From Diploscapter coronatus (Eukaryota > Nematoda > Chromadorea > Rhabditida > Rhabditidae), in NCBI GenBank assembly GCA_964036155.1, contig OZ038422.1:19925201-19989200 (forward strand): a stretch of DNA of 64,000 nt. The letters are read 5' to 3'. The position numbers were made by a program, and so were the translations under genes. Positions 38,721 to 50,490 of the stretch are shown one piece after another. Numbering within the stretch: position 1 is the stretch's first letter; each line of letters begins with the position of its first letter. Below the pieces are notes generated by a model that saw only the letters and a list, made by a program, of their open reading frames with translations, made no database searches and was not told the DNA's origin.

Positions 38721-40141
38721 CCCCTCTTCCTGAATTCCTCCATAAATTCGCCCAATCTGCTCCGAAAAGAAAACCATTTGCTGCCTGACACATTTTCACT
38801 GAAATCACCTAAATATCTAAATAATCATAGAGAATCTATAGAGTACGAAATGTGAATGAGTTTTGAAAGAAAATCAAGAAATCGGTAATGGATGGTATAT
38901 TCATTCACACATTTCGTGATTATATTCAACAGAGATTTATAATACAAATTTCCGGTTTTAGATTTCAGTTTCGTCATCATCAAACTCAAAATAATTTTAG
39001 AGTCATTCTATTTTTGCAAGTAAATTTCATAAAACGATTCTAAAATTTGTCGACCCTTCCACTTTCTCAAACCCCCTCAAAACTAATCGTTGCCTATTAG
39101 GTAAATTGAAATTTTATTCTTTATTTTAAAATTTATTAATTAATAAAATGATTTAATATATGTTTTATCTATCCAAATTTATATATTTCACCATTTATAC
39201 AGAGTTCTATATTTTCAACAGAAAGTTGTTTGTCGAAAATTTCGATTTCTAAGTTTTATTGATCATTTTTTGAGATATGACTATTTCATGTGAATTGCTT
39301 CCACTCAGACAATTCTCTATTCTACTCGGTTAGATGTGTCAATTTTGCAATTGATTATTCATTTTGATAAGTAAACCCAAATATGATAGTATTCGAGAAT
39401 TCTAATTGTATTCTTCACAAAACACTCAACACTCAGCCAGTTGCTTTCTAACACATTGATTTGTTCAGAAATGTTCAAACTTTAGAGAATTTTAACAAAA
39501 TAAATTGATACAATTTTAGTCTCGGCTATTAATGGTTGATGCGTGAACTGTTAGGCTTCTGAATGTCACTATTATTGCCAGCTGATGAATTTTAGTTGTT
39601 CTGGTTGCAACATTGAGCCTAACATTTAGCGTTCATCTCCTAGCCAAATAGTTCGCTAATCTAGATTTGGCCGTTCAATCTCTAGGGGTAGTAGCGACAA
39701 TATAACATTGTTTTGTTTTCACCATTTACTTTTCTTTTAATTTTATTTTTCTAGATTTTCAAATTCGGATATTCATCAATTTTTCGTTCTCCGTGCTTCT
39801 CTCCTCCCGGTGAAAACCTCTCGATTCAAATTCTTTAGAGTTTTATTAAATTTAAATATACCTTCATTTAAATTGAGTAATTTTTATTTTATTCTTCTCA
39901 AATACATTTTCATTTATGAGTCATGAACTGAAAGCTCAGCAGATTTCTACTTATTTACCCTTCAGAATTTCACCTTTCTCGTTTCATTTTCCTAGTTGTT
40001 TTGTCTAATTTCGTGTGTGTGATTTCATTGTTTATTCATTCATTTCCTTCATATATTTTCACTAGTTCTGAACATTTTGCCATGTCAAAATTTTAACAAA
40101 TTCAAATGAAAATATTTAAAATCAGACCAGATCAATCTTTG
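38721..40141. other. Intergenic between convergent genes, no gene seen
   Basis: AT-rich DNA between the 3' ends of the mevalonate kinase gene (+) and the CUE-domain gene (-). It should include both 3' UTRs. No protein-like frame or structured repeat was noticed. Confidence 0.5.
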
Positions 40142-40147
40142 TTTATT
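40142..40147 (-). terminator. Poly(A) signal of the CUE-domain gene
   Basis: AATAAA on the minus strand, about a dozen bases after the stop codon at 40159. This would give a very short 3' UTR. Confidence 0.65.
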
Positions 40148-40158
40148 TACAAAGCCAC

Positions 40159-41993
40159 TTAGCGGCTGGCAGGAAATGTTTGTTCGAAAATGAAAGACAA
40201 CAAAAATAATTCGGCAATTTTTGCAAAGTCTGAGGAAAACAAATAAATTTCACGCAGATCAAATAGGGTGAAGTTGACTGCGGTTATCATCTCTGCGTTT
40301 GAAATTTCCCAACAAATTTGATAGACGAAGTTTCGATGCTGAAAGTGCACAGCTTTACAGTACATCTCTAATTGGTAATGAAGATCTTAGATCTTGTTAT
40401 GCTATGATAATTCCGTATAAAAACTGAGATAAAATTATAAAGTGGGCGTCAAAAGTTATTTTTACTACATTTATTTGAAGATCAACATGATTTTCGACAA
40501 TTCTGATTAATATGCGAATCTTGGCCCTATACTTAGGCTCCGCAAATACATTTCTCGTGGTTATTCTTACGAGGCAAAATCATATCCACGAACAGATACT
40601 GATGTGACTAAGATATTTGGGCCATTAAACAGTTTTCCCGAACGCATTTTTACCCACTTTGTAGGTCAAAACAAACTGAAGACGTGAACACGCATTTTTA
40701 AATTTGCGTGCATTGTCTATTTCAGACCCTACTTATAATTTTTATATTTTTTAAATTCACAACCAACTCAAGCTATCAATGGTTTACCTTTACTCATGGA
40801 CTTCAATTTATCGCGAAGATCTCCACTATTATTGAGAATGATCAATTCATCGATCAGCGGCCCTTCAGGCACAAGCGGGCCTTGTTCCGACTTGTCTGAT
40901 TTATTCGACGATCTTCTTCTGTCGCAACTCGCAATTCGGGCAGGACTTGCGCCTGAAAACGAATTTATGTAAGTTTATATTTCCGTTCAGATAAATACCG
41001 TATTTATCTTTTTGCAGCTGTCTAACGATATCTTTGTTCTGCAATAGCAATGCTAGTTGTTCGTCTTCAAGAATCCTGCAAAACGCTTTCTCTAGCTTCG
41101 ATAAGTTTTGTTTTTTCATACCTAGCCTCTTCAACATCGGTAACTTTATCGAGTTTCTCCAGATTTTGCAATCGCTTCTGTTCGATGTTCCTTCGTTCCT
41201 TTTCCAAGTCGTCTATGCTCAATCTGTCAACTCTTCTGCCTAATCGTGTGTAACCAGTCTATAAATATCATTTTATAGATGATTTAACGGGTAATTGGCT
41301 ATTTCAATACTTCGTAGCAAAGCAAACCATCTAGTTTGAATATTATGTACTTTTGTATGTCTAAAAATTTTTTAAATGAGCAAAAATGTTATTGAAAGGG
41401 TATGATTAAGATAAGATAGGATACACTTGGTTGGTATCAAAGTGATCAGCACACTGGGTTGCGTGTTCTGCTATCAAATTTATCCTATTCAACTCGATTC
41501 CTAGCCATATTAGAAAGTTTTTATCTCGATGGTATTCAAACTACGGGGTATTCTCATTCAAAAAGCCAAATGGTAAATTACCGATGAAGATCTTGGGTTG
41601 TTGTGATTGTGATGAGATGAGTGGTTATGATATGTCGAGGATGAAGAGGAGGGCAAATTCTCTGATCTGTAGTCTCTGTTGGATCGATAGAACGTGCCTC
41701 GTTTCTCTGCCGAAGAAGCTGAAGAGGAACTTGCTTTCCATCCCTCTGTTACTGCCAGCAAATCATCGATTGTTCTAGAAAAAGAAGAATAGAGATTTTT
41801 AAATCGATAGAAAACCTAGCAACGTCTCCATCATTCCGCCTCAGGGCTTCTTCTATTTCATTACGGGAAAGCTTAGGGAACATTATCGAAAAATCATACA
41901 TGGCCTAGAAAAGTATTCTTGAACATTTGTTTAGGCCTTTCAACTTACAGCATCGAAATCCAATAAAGTCTCACTAGGCCTAACCGACTCCAT
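40159..41993 (-). CDS. CUEDC1: CUE domain-containing protein 1-like
   Basis: Seven exons on the minus strand join in frame: 41949-41993, 41816-41904, 41582-41774, 41122-41258, 40999-41075, 40788-40952, 40159-40229; 258 residues. A CUE domain lies near the N-terminus (about 15-50): YDFSIMFPKLSRNEIEEALR, then DGDVARTIDDLLAV. The MFP and terminal LL match the ubiquitin-binding motif. A Ser/His/Asn-rich linker follows, then a helical segment IDDLEKERRNIEQKRLQNLE, and a conserved-looking block ILEDEQLALLLQNKDIVRQL that recalls CUEDC1 proteins. CUE domains bind ubiquitin; the biochemical role of CUEDC1 is poorly defined. The start was chosen as the first ATG after a TTTTAG acceptor-like site. The open frame continues upstream without an ATG. 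Two introns are only 42-46 nt. Human CUEDC1 is longer (386 residues), so the linker and tail differ. Confidence 0.85.
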
Positions 41994-44906
41994 TTTTGCA
42001 CCTAAAATATTAATTCTTGCATAAAATTTGGAACTCAAATTTGTCGTTGAATAGGAACGCGAGTTGAGTAACGCGATAAAGTGGACATAAAGTTTATCAT
42101 CACGATCACTGATATCACTTGGATGAGTCAGAGTCGGGCCTCCAAGGTGGCCTACGCAAGAAAATAAACATTCTAACTGAAATATAAAAGGAATATAAGC
42201 AGTAAATAATATTTCGAGGTAAGGTGTATGAGAAATAATTCGTTTCGATTGACCTATTTGTGGAAGAAAATGCGCGATTTCTTGAAAAGAGACCTCTTCA
42301 CAAACAAACGCAGGCAATGTTTAGAAAAGCAGCTGTTGTAAAGCAACCGGATTAGGAATAGGTTGGGTCAGTTTCCTCTTCGCCTTCGATACGGGGAGGA
42401 ACGCATTTGTCTAACAAATGATATGCTGAAAGAAGCGATGAAGCCATTCTGCATCGCCACTCTCATTCTCAATTTGTCTTCAATCTCCCCGAGGACGTAT
42501 TCCCTGCCTTTATCAGTTCGAACTAAAAATAGATATGCAAGGATCGCGAATTGCATACGATGCGCCTCAGCTCCGTTCCCATTTTCATTTCGATTCTCAT
42601 CTCATTTCGAATGGCTAAATGGTCGGTTTGTTGGATGCAACAAGGAGATAAAATTATCTGCGAGCAGCAGCAGCAGACTATGCAAATAGAATTAAAGAAG
42701 GCAAAAACGCAGAGATTCGACAGAAAAGAATGAAAGTAGATGAGTAAGGCAGACGAGGCTGGCAGTGCTCGTATTAGAACAAATAAATAATGCAAAACGC
42801 ACAACGAGAGAAGTACAAAAATGATGAAAAAATGTTGACAGACTTTCTTCGCCTAGAGAGGTGAGAGAATGAAGGAAGGATAAAGGAATGACATTTAGCC
42901 TGAAGGAAGAGAGAATTGAAGTCTGAAGACAAAGCAAAGGATAGTGGAGCTGCAAAACACGGCCAGTTGTAAACTATCGATTACCTGCACGAGAGTACGA
43001 AAAGTCCCATTTATCTCAGGAAAATGTTACAAATGTTCGCTTAAAATAGGGCTGCGCATCAAATTACGGAATATTGGAAATTTCGTAGTCACGAGTTTTA
43101 GGAAAAAGTCGAGGAGAAGATTGACATGAATAGACTCCGCAAACACAATGTACGTTAATTTCTCTTGCTCATCAAAATTGAAGGTTTTTTTTTTCAATAA
43201 TGTAAAGGAAATTTTAGTTCGTAAAACTTTCATAACATTCTGAACGTACTCTCAAAAATATTTGGCGATGTGAACGATGATGAAATGGTGGTGGGCAGAA
43301 ATTGCGAGTAAATATGAAGGAAGAAGAGGAGAAATGGGAAGGGAAAATTGGAATGCGGGAGGTCAGCCTGCTGCAGGCAAGCAGAGCAGTCAATAGTGGG
43401 GAACTCGCTGGGCTGCTGAATGCTGAAATGCGCAACGCAAAGTTCACAAATCTAGATGAACAGGGAGATGATGAGGGAAATAGTGGGTAAAAACACGAGC
43501 GAAAACCAACTAGACAAACGAACAAAACTAGTTCCCACAATAAGTAATAAAGACATTGATAAGGGGAAAGCAGCAGGAAGTAAGGTAGAAACGAAACAAA
43601 ACTAACGTAAATTTGTATAGAAGAGCGCGTGCAACTCGTAGCAAAGAGAAGAGAAAAACAGAAAAGAGAAGAAGAAAAATATGAAAGAAGCAACTGGATA
43701 TTGATTCGAGGGGAGAGAAATTGAAGAGAAAAAAGAGGAGAGACATTTTTGGCAAGTCAGTTGACGTGGAGAATTGCGTGACAATCACAAAGAAAGTCGC
43801 AGAGAAAAGGGTAAGTGTTCAAAGTGAATTGTTATGGTTGCAAGTAGAAATATCAAGGGTTTGTAGGTAAATCAGGACTGAACGAAGGTTTCGGTTTAGA
43901 AAACCGAAGGTTTCAATTTCGGTTTCGAACAATTTTGATCAAACTTTCGTTTTCGATTTCGGTTTTCAAAACTTCGCCTTCGTCTAGCCCTATGATAAAT
44001 GATTAAAAAAAAGTTGCAGAATTGAAGAATCATTATTGACAAGAGAAAAAAGATCGTAACTCTTTTAGATCTTATTGCTAGATGGTTGAAGCACTTATCA
44101 TGATCTAATCTATTTATAAATGCTAGATAAACTTGAAACTCATGAATTCAAGAAAGCTAAATGAAGAAAGGAGTTGCACGTTAGCGACAAAATATGAATA
44201 AAAACATTTCCAGAAACTAAGTGATCCTCATCAGAATATCTTTATCACTTTTCGCCGATCCTACGGAAGGCTTCCACAAATTTTCGTCGATCGCAAGAAT
44301 AAAAGCCTAGTTACGACACTCAGTTTCCGAAGCGAAATTTTTGGCTACTGGTAGATTAGATTGAAGCTTGTAAAGAAACATGTAATGGATGGATTGTAAG
44401 ACGTGTCTGACAGTCGTCCTCCCTAGAACTGTCTATGCTCGTCAAAATAATGAGATCATCTGAAACATTGCAAAGATTGTTTTTTGTCTACAAAACGAAT
44501 ACTACATGTGAAGAGTCTTCAATAAACAGAACTATTTGATTTTTCACCTCTCTCAATTTTGAAAAATCGGGCATCAAGATCGTGGTTCTACCTAATAGTT
44601 TGGGTGTGGTTTTCAAGGCAGAAATATCTTTTGAAAATTGTTTTCTTGAAGAAGGAAAGTGTGAAAACATTTGATGAAAAAGGTTTTAAAGTAATTGGCA
44701 GTTTAAAACTGCTGCCATTTTTATTTCAACGAATTGCATGCTTTTGGCGAAAAGCTTTTCGCATTCGCTGCAAATAGATGCAACGCGATTATGTGTCATT
44801 ACGGGCAAAAGCGCCTTGACACATCCACGTTCATTATTCGATATTTTCCCGGACGTATCCGATTTTTTCTTTTATTTCTTACTAATTACTTTTTTATTTT
44901 AAGGCG
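41994..44906. other. 2.9-kb divergent intergenic region
   Basis: Lies between the divergent CUE-domain (-) and SWEET (+) genes and so probably holds both promoters. It contains purine-rich blocks at about 42640-42950 and 43290-43750 on the plus strand and a foldback repeat at 43874-43993. No exon was recognised. An open minus-strand frame of about 120 codons upstream of 41993 has no ATG and no domain. Confidence 0.5.
43874..43993. repeat. Foldback repeat rich in TTTCGGTTT words
   Basis: The left end AGGACTGAACGAAGGTTTCG is imperfectly inverted at the right end (AGGGCTAGACGAAGG read on the minus strand). The interior consists of repeated TTTCGGTTT / AAAACCGAA words, giving many possible pairings. 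It appears related to the TGTTCGGA-type copies elsewhere in the window. Confidence 0.55.
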
Positions 44907-46623
44907 ATGGGCCTTGGCACTGTCATCCTACCCTACCTGTCAGTCACTGCGGTCGCCTCAACCATCGGTCTTTTCCTGTGCGGCCTGGAGATTTGCGCTA
45001 AAATTCGAAGACGGGGGTCCACAGACGGGACGGGAGGAGCTCCGTTTCTTATTGGTAGGTTCTCCTTTCGAATTTCCTCTATGTATCAGTAATTGGTTGA
45101 TCATCACAACCATTTGCCAAATCCATCGTATTCGGAAGTTATAAAGCATGGATAAAGAGACTAGCTAGCGAACTTGTTAAGTTTTCAAGCTGATCAGCCT
45201 GTGTAAAATAATTACGAAAAAGATGTCAAGATTTAAGCCACGTAATAATCAAGGAAATATGATTGTTTTACAAATTCCAGGTTTCATTTCATGCGTTTTC
45301 TGGCTGCAGTATGGATTCGTTATAGCCGACCGAACTGTTATTTTCAACAACATCGTTGGTCTGACGCTGTACACTGGATACCTGTCCTACTACTACATCA
45401 AGACAAGGAATAAGGCAAGCTGGAGTATTTTTCATTGGACAATTCAAAGAAATATGCCAGATAAAAACGAAAACGACAATAATTGTGCATTACTTCGTGC
45501 TCCAAATTCATGGCTTTTGCTACCGAAAATGTAAAAAAAAAAATAATTCAGAATTTTTATTTCAAAATGTATGTATAGATTCCTCTTTAATTTATTATAC
45601 AAACACGATAAATTGATCGATTTTTCACTAACTTTCAGTACTACCTGAACCGAATAATCTTCCTGGAATTGATATGCGGTGCGTTCGCCATTTACGGAGT
45701 GAATTACATGGAGCTGGAAGATGGAGGAAAGTCTTGGCTGGGGACTGTCTGCATTCTGCTCAACATCGCCACCATTGGAGCTCCTCTCTTCCAGATCGGC
45801 GAGGTTATTAAGCACTTCTCCCCCTATCTTTCTTTCCCTTTATTTTTTAGTTCTAGGAAAATAGTTTCGTTCATATCTTTCAAAAATATTCGACGTTTTT
45901 AACCATACTTTATTCTCAACTTGAAGACTTTTATTATACAGTGTGCGCCAAAAGTCTGACAGATTTTACATCTTTTACATTTGAATTCGAGGTTGTAGGA
46001 AATGACATAATCTTAGTCAGATAAAATGAAATAATACCGTTGATAAGTTTGAATGGTAAATTAGAAATTTTGTAAAACTATTTGCGGTCTCTAGCGATAA
46101 TTAAATATTTCCCTATGATAGAATAATCAATTCTACGAGATTTTGCATTCAGGTATTTCGTACGAAGAGTTCTGAATCCCTGCCACTTCCCTTGTGCCTG
46201 GCCTCTTTCGCTGTTTCCGTGCAATGGCTCGCTTACGGAATTATCGTTGAAGATTTCGTTATTCAGGTAAATTTAAGAAAATTCGAATTTAGTTTAGTCT
46301 ATTTCAAGCTTAGAAATCTCTTTTTAGCCGAAACATAAGTAGTAGTTACTGTTACAATTGTCAGATTTTTTGTAATGTGAAAATAATTTATTTTCTAAAG
46401 AAGAGGTGTATTTCTTATTTCAAGATAGCATTTGGAAATGTACTAATTTATTAATGTATTACAGATGCCAAATTACATCGCCACCTTCCTGTCGATTGTG
46501 CAGCTTTCTCTGTTCGTCATTTACCCTGCAAACGGAGCGAGACATGGTGATAAGGTCTATGAGAAGATGAAGGAAGATTATGACAAATACGGGAATAATA
46601 ACGATGTCAAATTGGATATCTGA
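44907..46623 (+). CDS. SWEET-family sugar transporter (MtN3/saliva)
   Basis: Five exons: 44907-45054, 45281-45414, 45639-45803, 46153-46266, 46465-46623; 239 residues. SWEETs are seven-helix plasma- or endomembrane sugar uniporters built from two three-helix MtN3 repeats joined by one linker helix. The first repeat is recognisable around FISCVFWLQYGFVIADRTVI and NNIVGLTLYTGYLSYYYIKT. The second is at FRTKSSESLPLPLCLASFAV ... VQWLAYGIIVEDFVIQMPNY, matching the RTKS..LP, W..YG and PN signatures of the family. The C-terminus is a short charged tail. The intron after exon 2 has a GC donor (AAG|GCAAGC) instead of GT; this is the only junction that keeps the frame. TTTTAAG just before the ATG may be a trans-splice acceptor. 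Length agrees with animal SWEETs. Confidence 0.95.
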
Positions 46624-47484
46624 AGGAAAGGTAATGCAATTGCTAGTCTAATGCTCCCAATCCAATTCGTTTCACAAAATACTTATCGTCTACAGCACAT
46701 TTCTATACATATCATTTGTGAATATTTCGTTAGCAATTTTATGAACATGAGCGTGATACCAAATCAAACGCTAGTATTTCGGTAGTTATTCAACTAGCAT
46801 CGTCTTCATCTTTTTGACGGTAATCATACCTACTGAATCCTTTCACTATTCGATTTTTGTGATCTCTTTTCATCTAGTTGTTATTTCTTGTCTTATCTGA
46901 TCCGATTTTATGCAAAGTCTAATCTAAAAATCGCCTTGCCTTAATATTTCAATAGATTCATTAAACGCATCACTGGGGTAGAATGCATTGGAAATTTGTT
47001 GTACATTTCGTGTTTTTAATCATTGTTATCCATTTGACAGGTCTTATTTTTGAAGACTATGATTAGTAATTTATTGCTGTGCAGTTTTGGGTTCTGCCTT
47101 TCCTAATGTGGATATGGAATGCTGATGTACCAATTATTTGTGCCTTTATAATTTTCTCATATTAAATATGGTTCTTTTGTGTGCGTGCGATTTTCTCGAA
47201 ACATTTTCATATCTCAAGATGATTTCAGGACAGTTTTTCAATAATGTCCTACAGTTTCATCTAATCACGGTGAAAAAGCGACTATCCAAAGAGAAAATTC
47301 TCGCAATAAATTTACGGTTTTTCTTCATATGCTATTTCTATCTAATGGCTTCGTTTTTGAAAGTCTTACCTAAACCGCCACTATTGAAATTCGAATAAAA
47401 ATGTATTCCTGATCATCGAATGATTAGTTTCAGAGTAGTAATAGCTGCATTGAGATTAATTTAATCACACTTCACAGAATTATA
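46624..47484. other. Intergenic, 3' flank of the SWEET gene
   Basis: AT-rich, no exon or structured repeat recognised. It separates the SWEET gene from the left arm of the inverted repeat. An 86-codon frame at 47138-47398 is not protein-like. Confidence 0.5.
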
Positions 47485-47530
47485 ATTAGAGGGCAAAATT
47501 TCACATATAAACGAAGAATATTGAGATGGA

Positions 47531-47536
47531 TTTATT
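47531..47536 (-). terminator. Poly(A) signal, left elongase-like gene
   Basis: AATAAA on the minus strand about 355 nt after the stop at 47892; conserved at the matching place in the right arm. Confidence 0.5.
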
Positions 47537-47891
47537 GCTCTAGAGTTTCATAAAGAACATTTCGAGAAAAAATGAACAAATATTGGAATAACGCGTTAAT
47601 TATTCAAATCGACAGGAATAAGATGCTAGGCTAAAAATATTGGAGTATAGAATTATGAGGAATGATATTTGAAAAAAAAACATAGCTTGAAGTTACAAAT
47701 ATTGCACTACGCCATCAAGAAAATATTTACAATTTGCCGCTTCAGTTATCGTTAATCTATAGATCGAATTTGGTATTTTTCTTAGTTTTCACAGAGATTC
47801 TTTTTCCTTGGAATTTCTTGCTTTGTTATCCTTGTTCGAAAAATCGGGAAAAAAATCGCTCTAAATTAAAATATTGATTGAATCATAACAA

Positions 47892-49591
47892 TTATTTATC
47901 ATGCATTTTCATTAAGGAATAACTATCTACCCGTTCATAGCGTATTTGATAGTACGGTTTTCCCTCAATTGGACAAGTGCTTCTTTGAACATCGCTGAGT
48001 GCTTTCTTTACATCATAGAGATTATTCCGAGCCAAATAAGCATCATAGTAATATTTGAGGTAGAAAACCAATAAAACGGAGAAGTACATTGAATTATATT
48101 TTAGCGTTTCATGAGTTTCCTCACATTCGTCATGAAAAATCTGAAGGTTGATGTTCGATTTCATAAAAATTCATCAGAAATTATTTTAAGGTGAATTCGC
48201 TTAAATTATAAATTGAGAAGTTTGCTATTAATTTCAAATCATACCTTGATCAGGAAAGTCAATCCAGTGAAAATTAGTCCGATAACCTGTTGCATGATTT
48301 GTGACAAAGTTATGAACTTGCAGATGAATTTTGGTGGCATGATATAGTTACATCGCACAGCGTGATATGCATGAGTGAGGAAAATTATGAAATAATCAAT
48401 CACGATGAACCAGCGAGCTTAATTTTTAATAAACCAATTAAGGGGTTTCATAGTGGGAAATTACCTGATGGACTGAATGAAGTATAGATATGCGCAGAAT
48501 AGGTTAGGTCTACAATATAATAAAAGACATAGAAATAGCCAAAATGCAGCTTATTACTCATGAATTGCATGTGTAGCAGAAAACATATTTCGAAGAGCAT
48601 AAATAATAACTAAACAATATAATCTTCAATAAAGGTTTTGTTCTTATATAAATTAATTGAATATTAATGTATATTAAGATTTAATTAATACCTTTAAGTG
48701 GAAATGAATAATGATCCATGCTGCGCTGATTGGCGAAACAGAATGCAATGGGACGCACAATGAATGAAATAATGAAATTCTGAATTAATAGAACTGAACT
48801 TGTGAGAATTAATTCTCATATATCGAGACGCCAAATGGTTTTTCAAAAGGAAATTTCTAACAACTTTGGGTTATTTTGAAAATTTTTGTGGCGAGAAACA
48901 GTAAAACACGAGGTTGGCAAATAGATTCGTAGTTTCAGAATCTCTGCAATTTTATTGGAAGAGCCTTTGCTTTCGAGATAGAGGTCCCGATATCCGTTTC
49001 TCCCACTTAGAACGATTTCGGGCAAAGTTCACAACTACAAATTTGTAGATTCTGACTCATAAAACCATTTCACGCGGAAACTTTTCACGATTACAACTCA
49101 GAAAAGTAGATCAAAGAAAACGAATGAAATTTCAAACTCAAAAATGCTAGTGTTAATTTTGATCTTTTGGCATTTCTACTCGTGCACTATGATGATGAAA
49201 CAATCAAATTTTCAAATAATTAAAACGTTTATATATCAAGATCTTTCTTGTAAACTATTTTACTCATTCCAACTGCGAATCCATTCAGAGATCATTTGAA
49301 TAAATCCTATCAGAGAAATGAGCGAACAAAAATAGTTCCATTTGCTAGAGATTTTAAAGGGAATCTCCAAACTTATATTGTTGTTATCCTGAAGAAAGCA
49401 ATAAAAGCATAACGATTTAATGATACAGAAAATGATCAAGAATAACATACTTGAATTATCCATGCCATAAAGATGGCCAAGGTATATGTAACCTGAATAA
49501 AGTGCGTCATAAGCCAAATATCTTCGAAATGTCTATCTGTGCCATTTTGTGCTCCATAATATGCATTATAATTATTTAAGTATATGCCCAT
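47892..49591 (-). CDS. ELO (fatty acid elongase) family protein lacking the histidine box, left copy
   Basis: Six exons on the minus strand: 49451-49591, 49264-49388, 48692-48779, 48465-48609, 48245-48417, 47892-48140; 306 residues. ELO proteins are ER membrane condensing enzymes of very-long-chain fatty acid synthesis. Family features seen: a first membrane segment, then SLEIPFKISSKWNYFCSLIS; LFHSLCVPLHSVSPISAAW; PSARWFIVIDYFIIFLTHAY; and KFITLSQIMQQVIG, which fits the TxxQxxQ motif. The catalytic HxxHH box is missing: where it should lie the sequence is KLHFGYFYVFYYIVDL, aligning as HFGYF or YVFYY. The NxxxHxxMYxYY motif is also altered. It is therefore a probable pseudoenzyme. The end lacks an obvious KKxx ER-retrieval signal. 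The acceptor of exon 5 is an unusual TTAAG, shared with the right copy. TTTCAG lies just upstream of the ATG. Confidence 0.82.
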
Positions 49592-50490
49592 AATGTGTCT
49601 GAAATGATGTATTGATAAATTGTAATTGAAAGCAAAATTAAAAACGGAATTTTAAATATCATCAAGGATGCCATTCTAGGGACGACCTACGATGGAATGA
49701 ATCGCTAGAGCATATAGAGTATCTATGACGTGCATGATCAGATAGCGTCCCTGCTATTGGCTAATACCATCTTTGGATATTGAAAGTTGTAAACAAACGT
49801 GACTTTGAATATGTTAGGGAGAGAAAGATGTACCAATGCGCGCAAAGAGAAAGAAGAAAAGGAAACAGCACCTTCTTTGAGCATTTTTCTCAATTTTCTT
49901 TGTTGATTTCGATGAAAAATGCTCGTTAGACGGTACAAAGAAAACGTTTTTAAAAGATTTTCGAAAAATTTAAAAGGTATTAAGTAGTCCATTTTCTGAT
50001 ATTAGGTTTCGGGGGGTCAACCACTTGCTGGATATGGTAGACCGCCTCGATGTCAAAGTAGAGGATAAAATACCTTCTAAATTTGCAGAAAATCGCTTCC
50101 CCTGAACAAAAAATGTTCTTTGTGTAAATGAGCGGACACCATAGGGTCATTCTCCATGAAAAACTACACCGAAATCAGCCAGGAAAATTGAGAAAAATGC
50201 TCAAAGAAGGTGCTGTTTCCTTTTCTTCTTTCTCTTTGCGCGCATTGGTACATCTTTCTCTCCCTAACATATTCAAAGTCACGTTTGTTTACAACTTTCA
50301 ATATCTAAGGATGATATTAGCCAATAGCAGGGACACTATCTGATCATGCACGTCATAGATACTCTATATGCTCTAGCGATTCATTCCATCGTAGGTCGTC
50401 CCTAGAATGGCATCCTTGGATGATATTTAAAATTCCGTTTTTAATTTTGCTTTCAACTACATTTTATTAATACGTTATTTCAGATACATT
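49592..50490. promoter_or_regulatory. Shared divergent promoter region with an inverted conserved block
   Basis: The 900 bp between the two divergent elongase-like starts is mostly palindromic. The block 49641-49860 is inverted at 50221-50440; two of its four 60-base stretches are identical and the others differ at about two to four positions. The non-palindromic centre is about 49926-50154. A short open frame runs through part of the block in both arms, but all four substitutions in it change the amino acid, so constraint on a peptide is not supported. Each gene start is preceded by TTTCAG. Confidence 0.6.

Larger units (their letters stand above)
47485..49925. repeat. Left arm of a large inverted repeat
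   Basis: About 2.4 kb matched in inverted orientation by about 50155-52640, containing a complete elongase-family gene with promoter and 3' flank. Outer boundaries are seen at the GTGAAATTTTGCC / GGCAAAATTTCAC pair (47490 and 52590-52603). The right arm has an extra 28 bp near its outer end. Identity is about 90% in exons but about 97% in the 240 bp upstream of the genes. Confidence 0.93.

Noticed and set aside
41940..42317. Upstream extension of the CUE-domain protein by about 100 codons
   Set aside because: The frame is open but has no ATG; an acceptor-like TTTTAG lies just before the ATG at 41993, so the shorter start was preferred.
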